Assembly: GCA_038235385.1 (NCBI GenBank)
Contig: JBBSTY010000167.1
Coordinates: 1 to 7,834 of the forward strand
Reading direction: 5' to 3'
DNA: 7,834 nt
Source of the DNA: JBBSTY01 sp038235385
GTDB lineage: Bacteria; Actinomycetota; Acidimicrobiia; Acidimicrobiales; Acidimicrobilacustridaceae
A model generated the notes under the pieces. The model saw only the letters and a program-made list of their open reading frames with translations. It was not told the DNA's origin and did no database searches. Made by a program: the position numbers and the translations under genes. Positions 1-5,641 of the stretch are shown one piece after another; positions within the stretch are counted from its first letter, which is position 1; every line of letters begins with the position of its first letter.

Positions 1-1
1 C

Positions 2-658
2 GGCCGCACGCCGATCAGCCGGTCCGACCGGCTCGGCACGGTGATCGACACGTTGCTCGCCGAGATCAACCGTCGGGCCATCGCCGACGCCACGGGGCGG
101 CTCGTCTTCCACGCCGGAGCCGTCGACCTGGGCGGCGGACTCGTGCTCCCGGCCAATAGCGGCAGCGGCAAGAGCACCCTCACCGCCGCCCTCGTCGGCC
201 ACGGCGCCCGCTACCTGTCCGACGAGGCGGCGGTGATCGACCCGCTCACCTCCGCCGTCGAGCCCTACGCCAAGCCGCTCGCGCTCTCGGCGTCGAGCCT
301 CACCGCCCTCGGCCACCTCGTCCCGGCAGCACCCGAGGCGCAGCCCGGCGCGGCCAAGCAGCACGTCGCCGTCGCCCGGTTCGGCGCCACCGCCACCGTC
401 CCGGTGCCGCTGCGGGCGATCATCTTCCCGCGTTACGACGCCGATGCGGTCACCGCACTCACGCCGCTGGCGCCCGACGAGGCGCTCATCGCCCTCGTCC
501 CGTGCACGTTCGCGGCCACGTGGGAGGTCGACGACGCCCTCGAACGAGCGATAGCCATGGTCGAGTCGGTCCCCGCCTACCAGCTCGAGGTCGCAGACCT
601 CGCCGATGCCGTCGAGCTCGTCACTCGTCTCTCGACCACGCTCGACGAGCCGCGCTGA
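2..658 (+). CDS. HPr-kinase-like P-loop protein, C-terminal part (5' end outside window)
   Basis: The reading frame is open to the left edge, so the gene almost certainly starts upstream. The GTG at 41 is only the first in-window start-like codon and lies inside a segment (VIDTLLAEINRRAIA) that precedes the nucleotide-binding core in relatives. Numbering from that GTG, the protein has HAGAV (about 25-29), a P-loop ANSGSGKST (about 38-46) with Ala replacing the usual first Gly of GxxxxGKS/T, and a Walker-B-like LSDEAAV (about 59-65). HAxAV, P-loop and sDE in that order are typical of small HPr kinase/phosphorylase-related proteins, often found near PqqD-like or peptide-modification genes in actinobacteria. 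ATP binding is well supported. The phosphorylated substrate, if any, is unknown, and the partner genes would lie upstream, out of view. The gene ends at TGA 656-658 and is followed by a possible hairpin terminator. Confidence 0.8.
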   Translation, partial: GRTPISRSDRLGTVIDTLLAEINRRAIADATGRLVFHAGAVDLGGGLVLPANSGSGKSTLTAALVGHGARYLSDEAAVIDPLTSAVEPYAKPLALSASSLTALGHLVPAAPEAQPGAAKQHVAVARFGATATVPVPLRAIIFPRYDADAVTALTPLAPDEALIALVPCTFAATWEVDDALERAIAMVESVPAYQLEVADLADAVELVTRLSTTLDEPR

Positions 659-698
659 AGGCGTACGGGTGCGCCGGCGACGTCGCTCGACGAGCCGC
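639..698. repeat. 15-bp direct repeat containing a near-palindrome
   Basis: CGCTCGACGAGCCGC occurs exactly at 639-653, overlapping the last codons of the HPr-kinase-like gene, and again at 684-698 just after it, 45 bp apart. Its core GCTCGACGAGC has 5-bp inverted arms around a central A. It may be a local duplication or a binding site; chance recurrence in such GC-rich DNA is also possible. Confidence 0.45.
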
Positions 699-701
699 CG
701 G
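674..701 (+). terminator. Possible hairpin terminator after the HPr-kinase-like gene
   Basis: CCGGCG (674-679) pairs with CGCCGG (696-701). An inner CGTC (681-684) pairs with GACG (689-692) around GCTC, giving a bulged GC-rich hairpin 16 bases after the stop codon. There is no T-tract, as is common in actinobacterial terminators, so this is a structural guess. Confidence 0.35.
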
Positions 702-810
702 GGCCCGCCCGTCGACCTTGCCCGGGCTGAACCGGTGCAGCGGATGCGTCGGGCGATCGACTGGCTCGTCGCTGCCCGTTCGGTTCGACCCGACCGCGCT
801 GGCACTCCCC

Positions 811-816
811 TACACT
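811..816 (+). promoter_or_regulatory. Possible -10 element for the phosphodiesterase gene
   Basis: TACACT matches a sigma70-type -10 hexamer (TAnnnT) in an otherwise GC-rich gap, 20 bases before the ATG at 837. No good -35 at 16-18 bp spacing is seen; TTCGAC at 784-789 is too far away. Transcription would start near 823 and leave a very short leader. Confidence 0.35.
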
Positions 817-836
817 CGGCCGTTCATCCGGGCGTG

Positions 837-2021
837 ATGGGGGCATCGATGGGACCGAGCGGCGTGCAGGTGCGCAGGACCACCTCAGGGTGGGTGGCAG
901 CTGTCGTGGTGGCCGCCCTGGCCATCACCGGGCTGGCCGTCCCGCGGGCCGGCGCCGACGATGCCAACCCGTGGCTCGACCGGCGGGTGGTGTCGGTGGC
1001 CCACGCCGGCGGCGAGGACGAGGCCCCGCACTCGTCGATGTTCGCCTACAAGCGCTCCGCCGCGCTCGGGATCAACGTGCTCGAGGGCGACGTGCGCCTG
1101 AGCGCCGACGGCGTGCTCGTCGTGCACCACGACGCCACCGTCGACGCCACCACCGACGGCACCGGCCTCGTGCGCGACAAGACCTACGACGAGCTGTTCG
1201 CCCTCGATCACGGCTACAAGTTCACCCCCGACCGCTGGTCGTGCGGCAACTGCCCCGAAGAGGACTACATCTACCGAGGGGTGCGCACCGGCGACAAGGC
1301 GCCGCCGCCGGGAGCGGTGGCCGACGACTTCACCATCCCGCGGGTGCGTGATCTCTTCGAGACGTTCCCCGGGATGATCTTCGACCTCGAGATCAAGGAG
1401 AGCGGTCCCGAGGCCCAGGCGGCGGCGGACGAGCTCATCGCCCTGATCCGCGAGTACGACGCCGTCGACCGCACCATCGTCGTGTCGTTCGACACGCCGA
1501 CGATGGACTACGTGGTCGAGCAGTTCCCCGAGGGGATCACCAGCCCCGGGCTCCAGCAGCTCACCGCGTGGTTCCTCGGCGACAAGGGCCCCATGCCCGA
1601 GCACAAGATCCTCCAGGTGCCGCCCACGTTCTCGGGCATCACCGTCGTCACCCCCGAGATGGTCGACGCCGCCCACGCCGCGGGGCTCGCCGTGTGGGTG
1701 TGGATGGATTCCAAGGCCCAGGAATCAGACGAGTTCTACGCGTCGCTCATCGACATGGGCGTCGACGGCATCCTGGCCTCTCGCCCCAGCGTGCTCGTCG
1801 ACGTGATCGACGACGCCGACCTCCGGTGGGACCCCCCGACCACCACGACCACCACCACGTCGACCCCGTCGTCGACGACCTCCGTCGCCGACGACACCGA
1901 GGTTCCGGTGGTCACCACGGCCGCGCCGGGTTCGGCCGCAGACCCCCGGCTCCCGTCCCCCGGATCGGTCGCCGCCCGCGCCGCCACCCCGGTGGCGGCC
2001 ACCCCCCGCCTCGCCGGCTGA
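837..2021 (+). CDS. Secreted glycerophosphodiester phosphodiesterase with Thr/Pro-rich tail
   Basis: A 394-residue GDPD-family enzyme, expected to hydrolyse glycerophosphodiesters to glycerol 3-phosphate and an alcohol outside the membrane. Residues 1-40 form a signal peptide: Arg-Arg at 13-14, a hydrophobic core at 19-35, and a likely cleavage after AGA (38-40). TIM-barrel signatures follow in order: VAHAGG (54-59, catalytic His56), LEGDV (82-86, metal ligands Glu83 and Asp85), VVHHD (95-99, second catalytic His), DLEIK (183-187, Glu185), VWVWMDSK, and GVDGILASRP near the barrel end. HAGG replaces the common HRG, and the usual PENT region reads APHSS. An insertion holds a Cys pair, WSCGNCPEED (134-143). 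The last 60 or so residues are Thr/Pro/Ala-rich, like a wall-spanning spacer, with no terminal membrane helix. The ATG at 849 is an alternative start, with GGGGG five bases upstream; GTG at 834 is also possible. The open frame extends further upstream, but that part does not look like protein. Confidence 0.9.
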   Translation: MGASMGPSGVQVRRTTSGWVAAVVVAALAITGLAVPRAGADDANPWLDRRVVSVAHAGGEDEAPHSSMFAYKRSAALGINVLEGDVRLSADGVLVVHHDATVDATTDGTGLVRDKTYDELFALDHGYKFTPDRWSCGNCPEEDYIYRGVRTGDKAPPPGAVADDFTIPRVRDLFETFPGMIFDLEIKESGPEAQAAADELIALIREYDAVDRTIVVSFDTPTMDYVVEQFPEGITSPGLQQLTAWFLGDKGPMPEHKILQVPPTFSGITVVTPEMVDAAHAAGLAVWVWMDSKAQESDEFYASLIDMGVDGILASRPSVLVDVIDDADLRWDPPTTTTTTTSTPSSTTSVADDTEVPVVTTAAPGSAADPRLPSPGSVAARAATPVAATPRLAG

Positions 2022-2022
2022 T

Positions 2023-2047
2023 CGGCGGCCTGACCCGCTGGCCGCCG
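2023..2047. terminator. Hairpin between convergent genes, possible terminator
   Basis: CGGCGGCC (2023-2030) and GGCCGCCG (2040-2047) form a perfect 8-bp stem with a 9-base loop, starting one base after the phosphodiesterase stop codon. It sits in the 68-bp gap between two converging genes, so it could serve either strand. There is no T-tract. Confidence 0.45.
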
Positions 2048-2089
2048 CGCCGCCGCCGGCTGGCCGGTTGGACCGTCCGCGCCCCGAGA

Positions 2090-2710
2090 TCAGCGAGACG
2101 GCTCGTGGTGGGCCGGCGCGGTCGACACCGGATCGGTCGGGGTCGGCGTGGTCGACGCCGGCGCGGTCGACACCGGCTCGGTTGGGGTCGGCGTGGTCGA
2201 CGCCGGCTCGGTCGGGGTGGGTTTGGTCGGCGCCGGCTCGGTCGACGTCGGTGCGGTCGTCTCGAGCTCGTGGGGTTCGACGGGGCGCATGATGATGTCG
2301 ATCGCCACCCAGAGGGTCTTGGCGTGGGGCACGAACAAGGCCGGGAACAGCACGACGATGGCCAGGGCCATGGCGCCGAGCAGGACGAGGTTGGGGTCGT
2401 CCCAGGTGAGCAGGGTGCCGCCGAGGAGCACGGCCCACAGGAGCGAGAAGGTCACGATGGTGTTGGCGCCGATGTCGCCCGACCACTGACCCTCCTGGCG
2501 GTGGAAGCGCAGTCCGCAGCGCGGGCACCGCTCGACCATCGTGAAGTACCGGCGGAACAGGTGGCCCGATCCGCAGTTGGGGCAGCGCTTGGCGAGTCCC
2601 CGCAGCAGTGTGCGCAGCGCCGGCGGGCGCTCGACGGCGCCCGGATCCTTGGGCCTCGACCACGCCGGTCGAGGCGCGCCGGTTCGGTTCGATCGCCGGA
2701 GATCGGCCAT
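2090..2710 (-). CDS. DUF983 zinc-ribbon membrane protein with repetitive Thr/Pro-rich tail
   Basis: A 206-residue protein of the DUF983 family, whose function is unknown. Residues 1-40 are basic and Pro-rich. A zinc-ribbon-like knuckle pair follows, CPNC (43-46) and CPRC (62-65), with the family pattern CPxCgxGhlF...C..CGl.F and a downstream GD. Two hydrophobic helices lie at about 84-102 and 107-127. The C-terminal third (about 151-206) is Thr/Pro/Ser/Glu-rich and includes two near-identical 15-residue units, TTPTPTEPVSTAPAS (172-186) and TTPTPTDPVSTAPAH (187-201). With two helices and a cytoplasmic zinc ribbon the tail would also be cytoplasmic; that topology is inferred. The ATG at 2710 is the only Met before the zinc ribbon, although its ribosome binding site (GATGGA) is weak. 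The gene is divergent from ohr and convergent with the phosphodiesterase. Confidence 0.85.
   Translation of the reverse strand: MADLRRSNRTGAPRPAWSRPKDPGAVERPPALRTLLRGLAKRCPNCGSGHLFRRYFTMVERCPRCGLRFHRQEGQWSGDIGANTIVTFSLLWAVLLGGTLLTWDDPNLVLLGAMALAIVVLFPALFVPHAKTLWVAIDIIMRPVEPHELETTAPTSTEPAPTKPTPTEPASTTPTPTEPVSTAPASTTPTPTDPVSTAPAHHEPSR
2108..2197 (-). repeat. Tandem 45-bp coding repeat (two units plus degenerate flank)
   Basis: Two consecutive 45-bp units (2153-2197 and 2108-2152) encode near-identical 15-residue Thr/Pro-rich segments at the C-terminus of the DUF983 protein. Degenerate TPTEP/STEP units continue to about 2260. The period is a multiple of three, so copy-number changes would keep the frame. 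Confidence 0.8.
2673..2690. repeat. 18-bp dispersed repeat, copy 1
   Basis: GGCGCGCCGGTTCGGTTC is identical to 6344-6361. It consists of the palindrome GGCGCGCC followed by tandem GGTTC. Read on the minus strand, both copies lie within about 40 bases of a gene start (DUF983 here, the sigma factor there) and both encode NRTGAP in frame. A shorter copy of the tandem part, GTTCGGTTC, occurs at 778-786 upstream of the phosphodiesterase. Confidence 0.6.
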
Positions 2711-2888
2711 GCATCCATCATGGCGTCGAGGTCGGGGGGTTCCAACTCCCCCGCGTGCTCCCGACCGGCGCACCCCGACCACCCCGCCGATGGACGCACC
2801 GACGCCCCCCGGCGATCGGTGCTCCGTGGCCCCGACCGGCGAGGGCCGACCGGGATCGTCGGGAACACCCGGGGGTGCGGCCGGGTTG

Positions 2889-2905
2889 CAGCGGTGGGTC
2901 CGCTG
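2889..2905. promoter_or_regulatory. Inverted repeat upstream of ohr, possible operator
   Basis: CAGCGG (2889-2894) and CCGCTG (2900-2905) are perfect 6-bp arms around TGGGT, ending 31 bases before the ohr start. The position would suit an operator. It does not resemble the AT-rich OhrR box known in other bacteria, and no regulator gene is in the window. Confidence 0.25.
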
Positions 2906-2925
2906 TGCGATCCATCGCCGAGTCC

Positions 2926-2930
2926 GGGAG
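2926..2930 (+). promoter_or_regulatory. Ribosome binding site of ohr
   Basis: GGGAG lies six bases before the ATG at 2937. It is one of the clearest Shine-Dalgarno matches in the window and fixes the ohr start against the longer open frame upstream. Confidence 0.65.
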
Positions 2931-2936
2931 ATCACC

Positions 2937-3356
2937 ATGAACCTGCTGTACACCGCCGAAGCAACCGCGTGGGGCGGCCGGGAGGGACGCGTCGTGTCGT
3001 CGGACAAGGTGCTCGAGCTGGACCTCGCCATCCCCGAGGGGATGGGCGGGCCGGGTGGCGCCAGGACCAACCCCGAGCAGCTCTTCGCCGCCGGGTACTC
3101 GGCGTGCTTCCACAGCGCCCTCAAGCTGGTCGCCGCCGCCGAGAAGGTCGACGTCAGCGAATCGGCGGTCACCGCCAAGGTGGGGATCGGCGCCAACGAC
3201 TCGGGCGGGTTCGGGCTCCAGGTCGAGCTCGAGGCCGAGCTGCCCGATCTGGACCAGGCCGCCGCCGAGGCGCTCGTGGCCAAGGCCCACCAGGTGTGCC
3301 CCTACTCCAACGCCACCCGCGGCAACATCGAGGTCACCCTCACCGTCACGGTCTGA
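2937..3356 (+). CDS. ohr: Organic hydroperoxide resistance protein (Ohr/OsmC family)
   Basis: A 139-residue protein of normal length for Ohr, a cytoplasmic thiol peroxidase that reduces organic and fatty-acid hydroperoxides, recycled in other species by lipoylated proteins. The two catalytic cysteines are in their usual settings: GYSACFHSAL with Cys57, and CPYSNATRGN with Cys121. TNPEQLFAAG (44-53) supplies the family Glu near the active site, and WGGREGR (12-18) gives the N-terminal Arg region. The CPYSnAtRGN motif distinguishes Ohr from OsmC and YhfA-type relatives. The start is set by GGGAG six bases upstream; the open frame continues to 2541 but lacks protein-like sequence. The gene is transcribed alone, divergently from DUF983. 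No ohrR-type MarR regulator is visible nearby. Confidence 0.95.
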   Translation: MNLLYTAEATAWGGREGRVVSSDKVLELDLAIPEGMGGPGGARTNPEQLFAAGYSACFHSALKLVAAAEKVDVSESAVTAKVGIGANDSGGFGLQVELEAELPDLDQAAAEALVAKAHQVCPYSNATRGNIEVTLTVTV

Positions 3357-3377
3357 CACGGGATCGGCAGCGCCTGC

Positions 3378-3397
3378 GGGCGCGGGCGCCGGCGCCC
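3378..3397 (+). terminator. GC hairpin after ohr, possible terminator
   Basis: GGGCGC (3378-3383) pairs with GCGCCC (3392-3397). The same stretch also contains the perfect 14-bp palindrome GGGCGCCGGCGCCC (3384-3397). It begins 22 bases after the ohr stop codon. There is no T-tract. Confidence 0.35.
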
Positions 3398-3460
3398 AGC
3401 CCCACCGCCGGCCCGTCGGTGCCGCATCGTCGGCGCACCAGCGGCTGAGCTCCCGTCCTG

Positions 3461-3469
3461 TGCTACCCA
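3461..3469 (+). promoter_or_regulatory. Possible extended -10 promoter of the VOC gene
   Basis: TGCTACCCA fits an extended -10 (TGn followed by TAnnnA). Transcription would start about seven bases downstream, at or next to the ATG at 3477, making a leaderless mRNA. This agrees with the lack of a clear ribosome binding site before that start. No -35 is seen. Confidence 0.3.
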
Positions 3470-3476
3470 CGGGCCC

Positions 3477-3899
3477 ATGGAACCTCGGATCACCGCGATC
3501 ACGCTCGGCTGCACCGACCTCGCACGCAGCCGTGCCTTCTACGCTTCGATGGGTTGGTCCGGCTCGTCGCCCGACGGCGAGGTGGTGTTCATCCAGGCCG
3601 GCGGGATGGTGCTGGCGCTGTGGGACCGGGCCCTGCTCGCCGCCGACAGCGAGGCGACCGACACGGGCGGCTGGGGCGGCATCACCATCGCCCACAACGT
3701 CGCCTCGCCGGCCGAGGTCGATGCCGTTCTCGCCGCCGCGGATGCGGCGGGCGGGACCATCGCCCGCCCCGGTGGCCGCACCGAGTGGGGCGGCTACAAC
3801 GGGGTCTTCCACGACCCCGACGGCCACGCCTGGGAGATCGCCCACAACCCGATCTGGGGCCTGAACGACGACGGCACGGTCACCCTGCCGGCGGGCTGA
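3477..3899 (+). CDS. VOC (glyoxalase/bleomycin-resistance fold) family protein
   Basis: A 140-residue single-domain member of the vicinal oxygen chelate superfamily. The two beta-alpha-beta-beta-beta modules are recognisable: ITAITLGCTDLARSRAFY at the N-terminus with VVFIQAGGMVLALWD completing the first half, then GGITIAHNVASPAEVDAV and the hallmark FHDPDGHAWEIAHNP (about 113-127). The Glu in WEIAHNP is in the usual metal-ligand position, but the His commonly found at the start of the first module is not evident, so metal-dependent chemistry is uncertain. Members include glyoxalases, dioxygenases and antibiotic-binding proteins; the substrate cannot be told from sequence. It lies 120 bp after ohr on the same strand, with a probable hairpin between them, so it is likely a separate unit. 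The start is the first ATG of the conserved domain. Confidence 0.88.
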   Translation: MEPRITAITLGCTDLARSRAFYASMGWSGSSPDGEVVFIQAGGMVLALWDRALLAADSEATDTGGWGGITIAHNVASPAEVDAVLAAADAAGGTIARPGGRTEWGGYNGVFHDPDGHAWEIAHNPIWGLNDDGTVTLPAG

Positions 3900-3914
3900 G
3901 GACGGGGAGCGCGA

Positions 3915-3948
3915 CCGGTCCCGGCCACCCGAGGGCGACCGGGACCGG
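3915..3948. terminator. Bidirectional terminator-like inverted repeat
   Basis: CCGGTCCCGG (3915-3924) and CCGGGACCGG (3939-3948) are perfect 10-bp inverted arms with a 14-base loop. They are placed in the 71-bp gap between the 3' ends of the VOC gene and the minus-strand operon. Location, symmetry and stem length fit a shared terminator. There is no T-tract on either strand. Confidence 0.65.
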
Positions 3949-3970
3949 ATCATGTCGGCGGCGGGAGCGA

Positions 3971-5641
3971 TCAGCGCACAGGGGTCCCGATCAGGGTGAC
4001 GCTGGGCTCGACCCGGCCCTCCTGATGGTGGCCCTCGGGGGTGGTCGACGTCAGCACGATGCGGTCGGCGCCGACCACTATCGAGGGTGCCGCCGACCTC
4101 GACCCGGCGAAGCGGGCGGACAGCTCCGACAGGGGCGCCACCGTCCACTCGACCAGGTCCCGGGTGGTGATGAGCAGGCCCGTGTCGCGGCCGTCGTTCG
4201 GTACCACCACGGCGGCCAGGCCGAGGGGGCCACCGTCGACGGCGATGATCCGACCGCCCACCAGACGACCGTCCACCGCGCCGAGATCGATGCCCTGCCA
4301 CGTGGCACCGCGGTCGACCGACACCGCCAGGGGTGGCGCCCCGGAGCCGTCGCCGTCGCCCGCTGCGACCCAGGTGTCGCCGACCCCGACCAGGCGTTCG
4401 TTGTCGCCATCGGCGCGCTCGCTCACGAGGCGCCAGGTCTGACCGTCGGTCGACGCCATCGTCCGGGCCCTGGTGGTGGTGCCGTCGTCGCTGGTCGCCC
4501 AGCCCTGGACGACGAAGTCGCGCCCGATGACGTCGACCGAGTCGACCGCGAGGCCGACGAGACCGGCTCCGTCCACGGGCACCCAGGCATCGGCCTGGCG
4601 CACCAGCACCTGCGCGGTCGAGCGGAGCGCGGCGGGGCCCGCGACACCGAGCTCGTTCCACGCATAGGTCCGGACCGTGGTGCGGGGCGGGCGCGTCCCG
4701 GCCGTGTCGCCGTCGAGGGCCGGGTCCGCGGCCGGCACCGTCGTGATCGGGGCTCCTTCCGGCGCGACGCCGTCCGACCCCTTCTGCGCTCGGGTTCCGT
4801 CCTCGGAGTCCGGCCCACCGTCGCGGTCGTCGCGCACGACGTCGATGCCGGCGTCGGTGACCTCGAGGCTCACCTCGTCCACCGAGTAGCCGGCTGCGGC
4901 TGCGGCCTGATCGGCGAGCGCCTGCGGCGGGACGAAGCCGGTGGTCACCACGGCGATGGCGGCGCCGAGCTCGTTGGTCTCGACCTGCATCGACGAGTGG
5001 GCCTGCCAGGCCACCGCGGTGCTCGGCGGCTGGACAGGCAGCACCGAGACGTCGGTCCACGTCTGACCGCCATCGGGCGACGAGGACAGGCGGGTGTCGT
5101 AGCCCGCCCCGCTCGTGGCCGGGCTCGTGCTCAGCGAGTAGAGCACGGTCCCGGCGGCGGCGAGGTCGGTCAGCCTGGGACCCGAACCCACCGTCGATGT
5201 CGGCTGCCACGTGCCGTCCTCCGCGAGGCGGTAGAGCACCGGGTCGAGGGCGGTGCCGTCGGTCGGGTACTGGGCGCCGGGCGCGGTGGACAGGGCGTAG
5301 AGCACGCCGGTGGCGTCCTCGGTGAAGCGTGGCGCACCGGTCACCCCTCCGCTCACGGCGCCGTCGACCGTCTGCCAGCTGAGCTCGAGCGGACCAGCCG
5401 GGGTGAGGCCGACGGCCGAGCTGGCCGAGTCGACGGTGACGTCGGACGCACCGTGGCGCACGCTCAACACGCCGACGGTGCCGACGGTGAGGACGCCGGC
5501 GGCCGCCGCCGCAGTCGCCCTGCGGGCGCGATGTTGGCGCTGCCGGCCCCGACGCATGACGTCGGTGGCGCCTCGGCCGTGCACGGCGAGGTCGTCGGCC
5601 TGGGTGTGCAGGCGGGATCGGAGGTCGTCTTCGAAGGTCAT
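3971..5641 (-). CDS. Single-pass membrane protein with extracellular Asp-box propeller, putative anti-sigma partner
   Basis: A 556-residue protein. Residues 1-41 are cytoplasmic, ending in an Arg-rich stretch (RRGRQRQHRARR, 30-41). One hydrophobic segment (about 42-61) follows, and the remainder should be outside the membrane. The outer part carries Asp-box/BNR-type turns: SSPDGGQTW (187-195), STDGQTW (397-403) and SVDRGATW (441-448), with a degenerate TTRDLVEW (492-499). This suggests a sialidase-like beta-propeller used for binding; no sialidase catalytic set is seen. An acidic Asp/Gly-rich linker separates the first box from the later ones. The start overlaps the sigma-factor stop (ATGA), with AAGGTGA seven bases upstream. 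A short charged N-terminus, Arg cluster and single helix directly after an ECF sigma gene fit an anti-sigma factor, but the zinc HxxxCxxC motif is absent. That role is inference. Confidence 0.75.
   Translation of the reverse strand: MTFEDDLRSRLHTQADDLAVHGRGATDVMRRGRQRQHRARRATAAAAAGVLTVGTVGVLSVRHGASDVTVDSASSAVGLTPAGPLELSWQTVDGAVSGGVTGAPRFTEDATGVLYALSTAPGAQYPTDGTALDPVLYRLAEDGTWQPTSTVGSGPRLTDLAAAGTVLYSLSTSPATSGAGYDTRLSSSPDGGQTWTDVSVLPVQPPSTAVAWQAHSSMQVETNELGAAIAVVTTGFVPPQALADQAAAAAGYSVDEVSLEVTDAGIDVVRDDRDGGPDSEDGTRAQKGSDGVAPEGAPITTVPAADPALDGDTAGTRPPRTTVRTYAWNELGVAGPAALRSTAQVLVRQADAWVPVDGAGLVGLAVDSVDVIGRDFVVQGWATSDDGTTTRARTMASTDGQTWRLVSERADGDNERLVGVGDTWVAAGDGDGSGAPPLAVSVDRGATWQGIDLGAVDGRLVGGRIIAVDGGPLGLAAVVVPNDGRDTGLLITTRDLVEWTVAPLSELSARFAGSRSAAPSIVVGADRIVLTSTTPEGHHQEGRVEPSVTLIGTPVR

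Noticed and set aside
606..836. Extended N-terminus for the phosphodiesterase
   Set aside because: The upstream translation is Arg-rich and would place the signal peptide internally. A start at 837 or 849 gives a normal signal peptide.
659..836. Small gene between the HPr-kinase-like and phosphodiesterase genes
   Set aside because: The short frames on both strands are Arg/Pro-rich, lack a convincing ribosome site and overlap probable terminator and promoter signals.
2108..2260. Possible CRISPR-like array
   Set aside because: The repeats are contiguous, codon-phased and inside a coding region, with no spacers.
2739..2746. ECF-type -35 (GGAAC) on the minus strand upstream of DUF983, and a similar one at 6358-6365 at the sigma start
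   Set aside because: GTTGGAAC is shared by both places, but no matching -10 (CGTC-like) is found at 16-17 bp, so autoregulation could not be supported.
2711..3283. Extended N-terminus for DUF983
   Set aside because: The longer frame overlaps ohr antisense and encodes no recognisable domain. The ATG at 2710 sits just before the conserved part.
1568..3448. A 626-codon open frame on the plus strand
   Set aside because: It is out of frame with the phosphodiesterase and Ohr, and its sequence is Arg-rich low complexity.
2718..5210. An 830-codon open frame on the minus strand
   Set aside because: It runs antisense to ohr and VOC and out of frame with the propeller gene, and its translation is Arg/Gly/Pro-rich with no domain. 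It is a GC-bias artefact.
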